Shown piece after piece: positions 1-11,877 of a DNA stretch of 64,000 nucleotides (positions within the stretch are counted from its first letter, which is position 1; each line of letters starts with the position of its first letter). Under the pieces are notes generated by a model that worked only from the letters and a program-made list of their open reading frames with translations, was not told where the DNA came from and did not search any database. The position numbers were made by a program, and so were the translations under genes. The stretch lies in the NCBI GenBank assembly GCA_034769895.1, contig CM068370.1, forward strand, positions 41,516,844 to 41,580,843, given 5' to 3'. The DNA is from Magicicada septendecula. Lineage: Eukaryota; Arthropoda; Insecta; Hemiptera; Cicadidae.

Positions 1-90
1 AGAAGAAGAACAACAAGAATTAATACCCTGAACTGGATATCCAAAATTATAACTGCTAAAGTAAACAGCCTGCAGCCTGGAATATTGAAC

Positions 91-565
<475 letters not shown>

Positions 566-793
566 TCACGCAGTGATTTCTATAGATTTGATTACAGTGC
601 CGTACCCGTTGACTTTGTTGTTGTTGACCTTATCGTGAGGTCCCATGTGCGTCAGTAAGCTGACCATTGAGCCTTTTTTGAAGTCTATGTCTGAACTGTC
701 TTCCTCTGATTCGGTTGTGTCACTCAACAGGCGCACTCGCTTCGGTGAAAGACCACGTTTTTCAAATATTAAAAAGCTAGTGCAGACAATAAA
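566..793 (-). CDS. SLC18B1: SLC18B1-like MFS transporter, last exon
   Basis: This is the terminal exon, 76 codons including the TGA at 566-568. The acceptor on the minus strand is a pyrimidine-rich stretch ending TTCCAG just above 793. It enters in phase 0, as required by the phase-0 end of the exon at 16964-17132. The first residues, FIVCTSFLIFEKRG, complete the last transmembrane helix begun by FVIVIHVIL in the previous exon. The remainder is a hydrophilic cytosolic tail with an acidic patch (SDTTESEEDSSDID) and an Asn-rich stretch. The assignment rests on frame continuity and on the helix/tail layout of the family; the tail itself is poorly conserved. The 16.2-kb intron upstream is the longest in the gene and contains hAT, PLE, piggyBac and MITE insertions. 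Confidence 0.8.
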   Translation of the reverse strand, partial: FIVCTSFLIFEKRGLSPKRVRLLSDTTESEEDSSDIDFKKGSMVSLLTHMGPHDKVNNNKVNGYGTVIKSIEITA

Positions 794-974
794 CTGGAAC
801 AAAACAAACAGTGTTCAGTTATTTTATATTCATTAAACAGTAATAGTTATTTAATTTATATAATAACATAAAATAATTTCAAACATTGTAATGGTTAGGT
901 ATTAATGCACAACAATTTTTAATTTTAGTGGGCATAATGCTTTTACAGGGCATTATCCTATAGTAGGATAGTGA
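794..974. other. intron, nothing recognised
   Basis: AT-rich intronic DNA between the last exon and the first MITE. No ORF or repeat recognised. Confidence 0.4.
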
Positions 975-1427
975 CACGGGCATATTTATGGGGGGGTGAA
1001 CAGGACCGGATCCCCCCCCCCCAGACAGTCCAAAAAAGTTAACAAATTTGGTTAATCTCTTAATTTTTTGGCTGTTATTATTTTTTTAGCTGTGTATACT
1101 AATATAGTAGCAATTCTTTTATAAATAATCGAACATGTTTATTACACAGCATTAGCATAGGCCTATAGGTATGAATTATGAAATATAGTAAAATCAATTC
1201 AGTCAATAAGTATCTTGTAAACAATGTTTAAATAACATGTATTTTTATTGTGTTATTATCGTTTACTTTAATGGGACTGATTTCGGGATGTTATGCACTT
1301 TCTTCTGCCACTTTAAAGACAGTAGTGTTGATTAGTCTTTAACTGGTATTTTCGTTTGTGAAAAGCTCGACCATGGATCTACCCCCCCCCCCACACACAC
1401 AAGTGCCAAATTCTTGATATACCACTG
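975..1427. mobile_element. hAT-type MITE, copy 1
   Basis: A 453-bp non-coding element about 420 bp of which aligns with the copy at 16493-16911. The ends are degenerate inverted repeats: CACGGGCATATTTATGGGG on the left, and on the right the complement of CAGTGGTATATCAAG. Flanking 8-bp target duplications are gatagtga (967-974) and gatagtgg (1428-1435), 7 of 8 matching, as expected of hAT transposition. C and G homopolymer runs lie just inside both ends. Confidence 0.8.
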
Positions 1428-1900
1428 GATAGTGGAGTATTATCCTATTACATATGACATCTCATATGTGCCTGGAAGCAGGTGGAATAATTTCCTTTCA
1501 AATCTTTTTGTCTGTTACAATCCACCATTGACACAGCACGTAGAAACTCCCTTCATCTACATCTAATGCTTTTTAATTTAATTACTTTATATAATATGTT
1601 ACATGTATTTTTCTTTGGTTATTTTTTTTAGGTATCCATATTCACATTTGAAACCTGGTGCTGCTGTTTTGTGATTCTTGTTTGTCTCTACTCTTATAAC
1701 CAAGTTATATTTCGATCCAGTTGTTGAATTTTATATTGTAATTAATTTTAGTCACCAGACGTTAAAGAATGCGTAAAAGAAGCTCAGTGAAATGTTAAAT
1801 TCAGCTCATGTGGAGATCAAAGAATTTAAGAATGTTCAAATCATAATACTTTCACAGTGTAATCTGTTAATCAGTTAACTACTGTATATTATTTCAATCA
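1428..1900. other. intron, nothing recognised
   Basis: AT-rich DNA without ORFs between a MITE and a PLE fragment. Confidence 0.35.
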
Positions 1901-1943
1901 CTACCAACTCGGAACACAAAGTTTTTTTTAGTTTTTATAATTT

Positions 1944-1980
1944 TGCTCTGATGAAGCTTATAATAAGCAAAAACTGGTTC
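1944..1980 (+). ncRNA. hammerhead-ribozyme-like motif a
   Basis: CTGATGA at 1948-1954 is followed by a 5-bp hairpin GCTTA/TAAGC and then AAAAAC where a hammerhead has GAAA. The first half of the core is exact and the second has one change. It sits in the PLE terminal repeat. By eye only; the helix I/III pairing was not established. Confidence 0.4.
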
Positions 1981-2068
1981 AGGCTATAAGGTAAAACTTT
2001 TACGTTTTTACCCATAAAAAACTTTGTGTTCTGAGTCGGTAGAGATTTAATTATATTTAATTATATGT

Positions 2069-2193
2069 ATAATACTTTCACTAATGAACTTACTGTTGTC
2101 ACTTCCCAAACGTTTCAAGATGTTGTTTCTCTTCTTCAGTGGGTTTAATACTGACTGTCGATTACAGTGTAAGTTCATTAGTGAAAGTATTAT
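2069..2193. repeat. foldback, 25-bp perfect arms
   Basis: 2069-2093 (ATAATACTTTCACTAATGAA...) is perfectly complementary to 2169-2193. The loop holds a minus-strand CTGAAGA ... GAAAC motif. The arm resembles the start of the foldback at 23127, so this is another PLE terminal-repeat family. Confidence 0.85.
2108..2144 (-). ncRNA. hammerhead-like motif b
   Basis: On the minus strand CTGAAGA (2139-2133) is followed by AAGA...TCTT pairing and GAAAC (2116-2112). One base (T to A) differs from the CTGATGA consensus. Confidence 0.35.
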
Positions 2194-2300
2194 ATATATT
2201 ATTAAATTAATAAAGTGAACGAAGAGGATGCAACAACAAGATAATTTTAATTATATTTAGTTAATCAACGAACACGTCATGGACAACGAAATCCAAGAAC

Positions 2301-4083
2301 ATTTCAATAAGTTATGTATTGGTGTTATTTATGTAAAAAGGCTTAATACTTGCAAAGCGTGACTTATTTAGTTGTTTTAAAGCGATATGAGTTATACTTA
2401 ATGTAGAAGTTACCAATCATGTCTGATTTTGTCTTACAGAATTTTGTCTTTGGTCACTTGTCATCTGAACTTGCATGTGACAAGATTAGATAATAAAATT
2501 TTGAGCGAATGAAATGTTTATTTTTAACATTAACTGAATAAGAGATATGAAAGAAAAATTAGCAATACAATATTTCAGCAGGCATGATTTGTGGACTTCT
2601 GGGTACTGGCATATAATAACTTAGAAAATAATTGTAATAAACTCTGAAAATAGAGAATTTGATCAGGTACTTAATTATTATTAATTATTATAATGTTATT
2701 TAAAGTTCAACTTAATTGTTTCAACTTAAGAGATTAGCTTTTTTTTAAAAAATATCATGTTTGTGCTTAACAGGCCCCGGTTTTTGTTTTTAGCCTTGAG
2801 CTTAGAATTATGTTAATGAATGAAGATTTAAGTTCTGTCATGCAGTTTTACATTCTGGAATGCTGATTTTAGTCTACAAACACAGATTTAAGTTTTCCAA
2901 CCAATGTTTAACTTCAGAGCTGTCTTCCTAACCAGGACTCCATATTGGACCCCTCAAAATAACTTACACCTGGACTCCAACTGGAGACCATTCAATTATT
3001 ATCTATGTCCTGGTAACAAAGAGTAAGAAATGAATAGTAGTAAGTTATTGTCAACAGTATTGGGTGAGCGATTTTCCAACTAAAGTTATGCAAACGGGGC
3101 TGGGAGTGATTTTTCAATCATTAGTTGTGTTAGTGCAGTAATTTGGTGATGTGAAAAAGGGGTATGTGATTGTATTATTTGGGTACGTGATTGTAGAATA
3201 ACATACAATGAGATTTCCATTAATTAAAACAAAAATTATGTCTTCACAAAATGGCTAGTATAATTTAAAATAAAATTTCTTGTGTATTTAAGATTATAAA
3301 TTTTTTTAAATTATTTTGTAAATTTTGAAATCAAGTAAACAGATGTAGATTTTACTTAAAAACAAGGATTCAAGTTCTTAATTCAAATTTTGTTAAATCG
3401 GTATTTGATTATGTAACAGACTACAAGAATAAATAAATGGTAGAGTATACTATTTTTTAGTGTGTCTATTTTGGTGTACAACCTAACCTAACCTAACCTA
3501 ACTAACAAATTTCTTTGAGAGTGATATTTCCTGTGATTGAGTTTAAAGTGGTCATGGGTGCAAATCACACCTCCATCTTGCAATTACCAATTTTGCTTTT
3601 AACAATTTAAAGTTTGCGATTTTAAAAAGATGTAGCTCTTTCAACATTTATTTCTCCCTTAAAATGCTACGTTTGATAGAAAATTATTGGGGAATCTCTG
3701 GGAATTAACAGGGTAATGCACAACAATTTAGACCTGATGAAGAGACGAATGAAGTGTCTTATATGGAGAGTTTTTACTTTTTCCGACAGAGACGTGGACA
3801 ATGAAAATTGAAGTTCTGGAAATGTGGATTTGGAGCCAGATGGAAGAAATTAGTGAGGTAGATAACCCTTTCAATGGATTTGTCCCCCACAGATGTTCTG
3901 TTCTGTTTTATTCCTTATTTGACCTTTAAGAGCCTTGTGTTCATTGTCAGTGATTTTGTCCATTACAAGGGACGTTATGACAATGTTAAAAGTGACCTCT
4001 CAAATCTCTAGCCAAAAGAATAAAGAATGGAATCCATCTGAAGTTGATACGTTTTGTAATTCTTGGATTTCGTTTTGGATTTT
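2301..4083. other. intron with weak LINE relic
   Basis: Mostly AT-rich without genes. Around 3795-3880 the plus strand can be read as a scrap like the C-terminal end of a LINE reverse transcriptase (EVLEMWIWSQMEEIS). A telomere-like repeat lies at 3482-3501. Confidence 0.3.
3482..3501 (-). repeat. interstitial telomere-type repeat (TTAGG)4
   Basis: Four perfect CCTAA units, i.e. TTAGG on the minus strand, plus a partial unit. TTAGG is the usual insect telomere repeat. The tract is short and lies in an intron. Confidence 0.75.
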
Positions 4084-4435
4084 ATAAATCCTCACAAACA
4101 ATGACAGACACTCACATAAAATACTATATTGTCATAGATATGTTGATGACATTCTAATACTATACAGGGGAAACAAAAGACAATGTGAACAATTACTAAT
4201 GCACATAAACAAAATACATAAAACCATAACTTTTACTGGCAAATACGAACACAACAATAGCATAAACGTCTTAGACCTCTCCATTACAAAACTTGAACAC
4301 ACTCACAAATTAAGTATATACAGAAAACCGACTACAACTGACACACTAATACACAACTCCTTCAATCACCCAATACAACACAAACTAGCTGCCTTCAGAA
4401 CCATGATACATAGACTTAACAACATCCCCCTAGAT
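4084..4435 (+). pseudogene. Penelope-like reverse transcriptase, 5' part
   Basis: One open frame reads ...HKILYCHRYVDDILILYRG, which includes the YVDD catalytic box of the palm. It is followed by HINKIHKTITF, NVLDLSIT and SIYRKPTTTDTLIHNSFNHP, the thumb-side block typical of Penelope RT. The frame stops at residue pair LD because a hAT element is inserted at 4436; the same frame resumes at 7411. The upstream RT part is missing, so the copy is 5'-truncated. It copied RNA into DNA for its own mobility; it is dead here. Confidence 0.85.
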
Positions 4436-4965
4436 CAGGGGTCCATGAGCTTGGATTGGAAAAAATCAATTTATTATCTTTATTTTCACTAACCTCGAAC
4501 TGAAATCTAGCATTTCCTTCACTTATGAATGTATGTAATAAGTTACAGTAATATTAGAATTAGCTGTATCTGTGGTCACCAATAGAAATAACGGATATTT
4601 TCAGTACTTCGAAATTATGGCAGTTATTAGCACGCGATCGCAGTTATGTAACGCGTACAGACTATATGTAACACACAGCCGCAGCGCATCTAGCGGTGTC
4701 AATGCGAACCTCAAATTGTCAAACTTGATTCATGCAGTCGCGCATTCTTATTTTGGTTGCCGAGTGATTGCGTTACTTTCAAGTGTTCCCTGTCTACAAC
4801 TGTTTGTTAATAAATAAGTGAGAGGAGGTGAGTCGTTTTCATTGTTTGTTAAGGAATATTGTACTTACTTGTCACAGAAATTTCTTGAATATCTTATACT
4901 TTACTTAACCTCTGGTCACACCATATGGAGCTAGTATGTTGTAACATAAAAATATTTTAAATACA

Positions 4966-5068
4966 TATCGTCACATAAAATGCAAAACCTCATATGTAAA
5001 ACAGTTTTTTGCTCTCCTGAAATGTTGTTTTTTTTTACATAAGAGGTTCTGCACTTTATGCGACGATA
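4966..5068. repeat. imperfect hairpin in hAT leader
   Basis: 4966-5001 (TATCGTCACATAAAATGCA...) is complementary to about 5031-5068 with a few mismatches, around a 30-base loop. It lies between the hAT 5' end and its transposase start. It could be a tiny foldback insertion or a subterminal site. Confidence 0.7.
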
Positions 5069-5313
5069 TTAGTTATTTTGCATTAAGAAAATAAAGTGTC
5101 GACAACATGTGGTGCCAGCATGCACGTGTGTATCTTGCATGACATAACCTCACTAATCGATTTCTTGTACCTTAATCTTACCTTTACTTCATCTTGTACC
5201 TTTTTTAAATTACTTAAACCCCTACAAAATATTGAGTTTCAAAAATTCCAATTAAATCACATATTAAGCATTAAGCTCATTATTTTTTTTTTACAGACCC
5301 AATTTAAGTTGAA

Positions 5314-7107
5314 ATGTTGAAGAAAAGGAAGTATGATGAAAACTATGTATTATTTGGTTTCACTTGCATTAACGAACGTGGCGGGACTCAAAAGCCACAG
5401 TGTTTTTTGTGCGGAAAAATTCTTGCGAACGGAAGTATGAAGCCAGCAAAACTACAAGACCATCTCACGTCTGTCCATGCCGCAGATGCATCTAAAGATG
5501 CTAGTTTTTTCGTGCGAAAAAAGCTCAATTCGAAAAAGCAGGGACACTTCCAAAACTTGGATTTGCCATTTCACGAAAGCCTGTTCTTGAAGCATCCTAC
5601 AAAGTTGCTTACCAGATTGCCAAACAAAAGAAGCCCCACACTATTGGAGAGACTTTAGTAAAGCCATGTGGACTGGAAATGGTCGAATTGGTTTGTGGAC
5701 TGGAACAGAGGAAAAACTGGAACCGGTTCCCTTGTCAAATGATGTAATACATTCTAGAATAGTTGATATGTCTTGTAATATTTTAAAGCAGGTCATCGAT
5801 GAATTGGCAGCCTCACCATTCCCTTTCAGTATGCAATTGGATGAAACTACAGACATCTCTGAATGTAGCCAGCTCCTTGTTTTTGTTCGCTATGTACACG
5901 CTGACGCCATCAAAGAAGAATTCTTATTTTGTGAGTCTCTGTCGGAAACTACGAAAGCTGTTGGCGTTTTTGAAATGGTAAAACTTTTTTTTACAAACAA
6001 AACTTTGATTGGAAAGAAAAACTTCATTCTCTTTGCACTGATGGAGCTCCTGCGATGTTTGGTAATAAATCTGGTTTTGCTACTTTAGTGAAAAAAGAAG
6101 CTTCTCAAGTCATTGTCACTCATTGCTTTTTACACAGACATGCACTGTCAACAAAGACTCTTCCAACAACCCTGAAAGACGTTTTGTCAACACCCATAAA
6201 AGTTATCAACTTTGTCAGAAGCAGGTCTCTGAATCATCGTATTTTTAAAGCATTTTGTAAAGAAATGGGAGTAGAATATGAAATGCTTCTCTACCACACA
6301 GAAGTACGCTGGCTGTCAAGAGGACAAGTCTTGAAGCGCTTGTTCAAACTAAGGACACAAGTTTCACTTTTTCTGGAAGAAAGAGAAAACTCAATCTCGG
6401 AACATTTTGAAAGAAAGGATTTTATCCATGGGTTGGCTTACCTGGCAGATATTTTTCACCATGTGAATGAGATAAATCTTTCCATTCAAGGTCGTGAAGT
6501 CACCATTATGGATGTATCTGAAATATTACAAGCTTTCTTAGCTAAGTTACCAATATGGAAGAAGAGAGTAGAGGCCAACGTTCTTGCAAACTTTCCAGTG
6601 TTGGAGGAAGTGCTTTACCAAGATGGAGTTTAAATACAAAATTCCGTGTCAACTTTTTTGAAAAGAGATATCTGCGAACACTTGGAAACATTACAGAACT
6701 CTTTTAAAGGTTATTTCTATCTTGATGGCGTGAAAGTTGAACCATGGATCCACAATCCTTTTCTTTCTGATATAAACTGTATCGAAGATGTTGACATAGC
6801 CAAAGATGAACTCATTGATCTTAGGACAAAAAACTTACTACAGTTGGAGTTTAACTCAAAAAGCCTTGGAGAATTCTGGTGTTCCCTGAGAGAAGCCTAT
6901 CCTCGTCTTGTAAAGAGAGCTATGGAAGCTTTGATTCCATTTGCAACAACATATCTATGCGAATCGGGATTTTCAGCACTTGTAACAATGAAAACAAAAA
7001 CTCGAAATCGATTAGATGTCCAACATGACATGCGTGTTGCCTTGTCAAATACTACACCACAGTTTAATGTTCTTATTCAAGATAAACAACAACAGTCTTC
7101 ACACTGA
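5314..7107 (+). pseudogene. hAT transposase (ZBED5/FAM200-like), frameshifted
   Basis: The start MLKKRKYDENYVLFGF is followed by a BED-type zinc finger (CFLC ... HLTSVH, about residues 28-55). The RNase-H-like core shows its first acidic residue in QLDETTDIS and its second in LCTDGAPAM. A family signature follows (HCFLHRHALSTK, EVRWLSRGQVLKRLF). The C-terminal hATC dimerisation block is ALIPFATTYLCESGFSAL. Relative to an intact member there are frame changes near 5530, 5705 and 5990 (the last at a T run) and a TAA at 6631, so no full protein can be made. About 600 codons in total, normal for the family. Confidence 0.93.
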
Positions 7108-7410
7108 CATGTCTTTAAAAAATAAAATTTAACTCTCTAATATTTAAAAAATTTTAAATGTATTGTATTATTATTTAATCATTAATATCGAAAGAAGCAC
7201 ATATATTACTATATCATATGTTTTGTATTTGTAACTGTATTTCTGTATACTTTTGTATTTGTAACTATGTAGGCTAACTGTATTTCAATATAACTGGTTT
7301 CCTTTGTAATTTTATTTTATGCATTTCAAAACTTTTTTCTGAGAAGGGGTCCGTAGCTTTCATCTGACTGGCAAAGGGGTCCATGGAACAAAAAAGGTTA
7401 AGAACCCCTG

Positions 7411-8200
7411 CCCTAGATGAAAAAGACTACAAAGACGAACTAAACACTATAAAATATCTAGCAGAATCCAACGGATACAACAGAACACAATAAACTTCTA
7501 CACAAAACAAACAACAAAGACAGAAAACAACAAATTCATAACAATAACATACGTCAACAAACAAACTGAAAAAATAGCCCACAAATTCAAAAAAGCAGCA
7601 TACAGAATCACTTACAAAACTACTAACAAAACAGAACACACACTATCAAAACACACACATGAAGCACAAAACAAATTCGATCTACCTGGTGTTTACAAAC
7701 TAAATTGCTCAGATTACAACAAATTCTACATAGGCCAGACAGGATGTAGCTTCAAACAAAGATACATTGAACACAAAGGCACTCCACTCCACTACAGAAT
7801 CCGCCTTTGCAAACCACCTCATTGAAGCAAACCACACATACAAAAACATCGACAATAACCTGGACATTCTACATGTACACACAAATGGCCAAAAACTAGA
7901 CACTCTAGAACAATTGGAAATATACAAACACACGAAAACACATAAAAATGACATCCTAAACGAACAGACACAATTCAAATCACACGCATTATTTGAACAT
8001 CACACCCCACACACACACAACATCGATCTTTCGAAAGTCGATCCCGTTGCCAACAACAAGACGGACAGTGCTCCCAGTGGCAGCCTCTGAAGAAGCTTTT
8101 TAAAAGCAAAAACTGGTTCAGGTTATAAGGTAAAACTTTTACGTTTTTACCCATAAAAAATGTTGTGTTCCGAGTCAGCAGTGAAATAATTATATTTAAA
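7411..8200 (+). pseudogene. Penelope-like element 3' part with GIY-YIG endonuclease
   Basis: It continues the frame broken at 4435 with LDEKDYKDELNTIKYLAES. After lesions, 7658 onward reads LPGVYKLNCSDYNKFYIGQT and FKQRYIEH, the GIY-YIG nuclease domain that Penelope elements use to nick their target. A C-terminal block (LEQLEIYKHTKTHKNDILNE) follows, then the 3' terminal repeat with a hammerhead-like motif. Several stops and frameshifts make it non-functional. Confidence 0.88.
8080..8116 (+). ncRNA. hammerhead-like motif c
   Basis: CTGAAGA at 8087-8093, a short AGCTTTTTAAAAGC hairpin, then AAAAACTGG. Same position in the PLE tail as motifs a and d. The GAAA box has become AAAA. Confidence 0.35.
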
Positions 8201-8519
8201 TTTTGTAATCTTCAGAAGTCACCGACTTCCTTAATACGAACTCTTTTGTACCATTTCCTGTCCATGTGTGGTTTAAAAAAAATATATTTTGGTGTAATGG
8301 AAGGTTGAAACTCATGAGGGAATTTTTAATTTTTGTATTCGTAGTTTGCTATTCTGTGTAATCAGCTATAACCTTTTGAAAAATCGTCCTCCGTACATGA
8401 CAGCGATGCTGACAATTACGTAGGTATGTTGTGTTTGTGTAATGTAGGTGTAGTCTACTTGTGTTGTATTTCAGTATGTTAAATATCCGTGACCCACATA
8501 ATTTACGTGATGATGAATA
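8201..8519. other. intron, possible piggyBac leader
   Basis: No gene seen. It may include the 5' end of the piggyBac element that follows, but no terminal repeat was found. Confidence 0.3.
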
Positions 8520-10580
8520 TTGTTCTTATTAGACACTGTCCTAGATGGAAGTAATTCAGAAACGGAATTACTTGAGGACGAGGATGTCTATCACGATGAA
8601 ATGGTTGAACATAGTGTAAACTGCGGTAAGTCTAAAATCATTAAATATTTTTCTATTGATTAATTTTAATGGTTTTATTGTTCAAAAATATTGGGGCAAA
8701 TTTTCAGAAATGATAGTGTACTGTTAGGTTAGGCTTAAGTATAACATAACGTAGACTTATAAGGGTGGCCTTTCATGTCTCTTCTGTCACCACTGTTTCT
8801 GCTATTGTTACCTACATATGTTTATTCTATTTTTAGATGCTGAGGGAGAATCAGTACAAAATGATGATGACTGAGATGATAGTGTTGGAAGAAATCACAT
8901 TAGTACAGAAGATGATCCTGTATATGTGTCAGCCCTTAGACAACAAGATGATGCTAGGCCATCAAATGAACTAACATCTGATTCATAAAATGTGGTACTA
9001 ACATGCATGACAGCTGCAGAATGTGCAAAATGTTATTTCAAACAACAAACATATCTGAGTCGTAAAGCTGATATTACATGGATAGGAGGGAGCTACCAAA
9101 CTTCTAATATCAACTTTTATTCACCTTCATCCACTTACCATGTAGACTTACCCAACTTCTTTTTCTGATAAATATTTTACAGATGGTCTAATAAATGCTG
9201 TTCAATCACATTCAAATAATAATTTTCCTCCAAAATTGGTGAAGAAATCAGAAAATTTATTGGCATTCATATCCTCATGGGTACCTTAGTTATCCAAGGG
9301 TCAGTTTGTATTGTGTCTATCAATTCTGTATTCCCCCCATTGCAGATAATATGAAACGATTTTTTAAGCTGAGAACAAACTTACATGTAGTTGATAATAA
9401 TAAACATGATCCTAATGAGAAGGACCGGTTTTGGAAAGTCAGGCCAATTGTTAATAGTATTCAGACCCGGTGCAAAGACCTAGTAATAGCATCAAAATTA
9501 AGTATTGACGAGCAAATTATATCATTTAAGGGGCAAATTAGTGCCACAGTATTCACGCAGAATAAACCGTCAAGGTGGGGTATTAAAAATTTCATGTTGT
9601 GTGGGGTGAGTGGTCTTGTGTATGATTTTCTTTTGTACCAAGGTTCCACTACAGAAATTAATGTTCAGTATTCTGAATTTGGGAAAACGGAAAGGATAGT
9701 TATGCATTTATGTGACAGGATTGATGTGTAAAGTATATGTTTGTTTTCCGATAATTATTTTACAGCATTTTGGTTGCTGGAATGGCTTAGATATAAACAA
9801 ATATATGCTGTAGGAACTGTTCAGGGAAACAGATTTTCAAAACCTCCTTTCCCAGTTGATAAGATGATTCGCAAGAATTGTGAACGAGGATTTATGCAAA
9901 AACTGATAAGTAATGAGGGTACTGTAGTTTTAACCACGTGGTATGACAGTTCTTCAGTTGCAGTAGTTTTTAATTTCATTGGAGTTGGGGAAAAAGATAA
10001 ATGCAAGAGGTTCGATAAAGTAAAAAAAAACATTTGTGGAGGTTGACAGGTCAGAATGTGTAAAATTATATAATTGTGGCATGGGTGGTGAAATGATTTT
10101 TTAATTTCCATCTATAGGACATTTATAAGGTCAAAGAAATGGACCCTCCATTTATTTTTCTTCTTCTCTTGACATGGCGGTTACAAATGCCTAGCTACAG
10201 TATAAAGATAGATCAAGAGTAATTGGTATCCGTCTGCATAAAACACTGGACCTAGTAAATTTTTGGATGAGTGTAGCTGAGGTACTTATTCTTAGAGGGC
10301 AGGAGACATTGAGAAAGAGGGGTCCATCCTTCCAATTCTGATAGAGGCCTACAACACAGTTCACCTGCTAAGCAACTAAAAATCATCCAACGACTTGATG
10401 AAATAAGGTATGATGAAGTCGACCACTTACCGCTTTTTTCTGACATGAAAAATACTGGGAGATGCAAGAACGTAGGGTGTCAGGCAAAAACCTACACGAA
10501 TTGTTCTAAATGCCAAGTTAATCTTTGCATTTCTAGAGAAAAAATTGCTTTTATAATTATTTTCACAAAAAATAATTTGG
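8520..10580 (+). pseudogene. piggyBac transposase, degraded and originally spliced
   Basis: An acidic N-terminus (LDGSNSETELLEDEDVYHDE) ends at a good donor (GCG/GTAAGT, about 8626); the frame resumes after TTTTTAG at 8836, so the source gene had an intron. Then come KFIGIHILMGTLVIQG, RFFKLRTNLHVVDNN and the catalytic-core motifs KLSIDEQI, PSRWGIKNFMLC and FSDNYFTAFWLLEWL. The site of the third catalytic aspartate reads GMGGEMIF, so it is lost. A C-terminal Cys-rich finger is recognisable near 10445-10565 (RCKNVGCQ, CSKCQVNLC). Stops at 8872, 8986, 9729 and others. No TTAA-flanked ends were identified. Confidence 0.88.
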
Positions 10581-11877
10581 TAGCCTTTATCCCTAACTTA
10601 ATTTGTTTCTGAGTATATAATTTCTGTATTACAAATTTAATTTTACTACAAAATTAGTTTCATGTCATTTTATGGTAAAGATTTCACATAATATGTATCA
10701 AAATTATTTTATATGGTGTAAAAGATGTCATTTATGATTATATTTCAAAAATATAAATCCCTACCTTGTAAAATAATGTTATATTACAGCAAAATAAAAT
10801 TAAGAAATGTCACTTATTTTATTAGATTTTTTACCTACTTTAAAATTTTTAGATTAATTTTAGTTTTTCATTATTGTTATTATAATTTTTTTTATTATTT
10901 AAGTAATTTTTTACCAATTTTATTATTTGTTATTTTGTAAATTATTAGATTCTATTATTTCATACCTTACAAAGGTACACAACCTAATCCAAAATCGGAT
11001 CATCCTCTATAGAGGACAATCCATTTAATGGATCTGCAGAACCAAATGGATAATGCAGGAAACCATGAAATAGCTTTTTTGGACACATAAAAATGTTTTT
11101 ACTATAGTAATAACCATCAAGTCAGTGATATCTGAAATTTGATCTAAAAAAAAATATACTTTTCAGATATATACAAAAATTTTTAAAATTTTTAATTACC
11201 ACCTTTATAATTAAAATTTTTTTTGAAAGACAAAACATTATTCTGATTTCAAAAATGTAAGTTTTTTACTATCTTTAAAAATAAATTAAAAAATGTAGTT
11301 TTTGATTATTGAAAATTCTGCATTACCCTCTCAAACTCTGCAAAGGACAATCCAGATCCTGGATATAGATAATCCATTTGCCTCCAAACATGTATGAAAC
11401 ATTACAAAAAAAAATTTAATTTGTATTACATTTCAAAAAGATTGTATAAGTGAGAATAAAAAAGAGCCACTGAAAGCATAAAAGAAGAAAGGGCAGAACA
11501 ATTCGGCAGATACAAATATGGGGAAGACAAACTGGACTGACCATACCCAGAGGGCAAGTAGACTACTAACAATGGCACTTAATTAACAGCGGTTGGAGAG
11601 AAGAGGAGAGGAAGATGAAAATTAAAGGTTTATAGTCTTAGAGTTAGGAAGAATGATGTACAATATAGAATGGCATATGAAAAGACAAAGAACCAACACG
11701 AAAGTAGATATGAATAGAGATGGCATTAGCGTCTAGGACCTACTGTAAGGAATAATACCATATGCTGATAATATAATCAATAATGTAATAATGATGGATC
11801 AGAAAGTACATTACTGAATTAAGATGAGAGTTGATTCTTTTTACATATTCATGGAAGAACACACACACCACACCACT
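10581..11877. other. AT-rich intron, nothing firm
   Basis: Very AT-rich. A motif GGACAATCC occurs near 11013 and 11344 as part of two loosely similar blocks, perhaps the ends of a decayed element. No gene recognised. Confidence 0.3.

Larger units (their letters stand above)
1901..2300 (+). mobile_element. Penelope-like element 3'-terminal fragment (copy 1)
   Basis: It shares with the copies at 8128-8200 and 13078-13180 the block GGTAAAACTTTTACG, the sequence ACTTTGTGTTC-GAGTCGGTAG, and the tail ACGAACACGTCATGGACAACG. Here the start is also an inverted copy of the end: 1901-1930 is complementary to 2016-2042, giving a foldback around a hammerhead-like core. A second, smaller foldback (2069-2193) interrupts the shared tail. 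Confidence 0.7.
4436..7410 (+). mobile_element. hAT element (ZBED5-like), complete but dead
   Basis: The element starts CAGGGGTCCATGAGC and ends with the complement of CAGGGGTTCTTAACC. It is flanked by the perfect 8-bp target duplication ccctagat (4428-4435 and 7411-7418). Precise removal restores the Penelope frame. It carries one transposase pseudogene and, in its leader, a 38-bp-arm hairpin (4966-5068). Confidence 0.95.

Noticed and set aside
3734..3775. Another CTGATGA with an AGAC/GTCT stem
   Set aside because: The GAAA half is missing (ATATGG instead) and no Penelope terminal-repeat sequence surrounds it.
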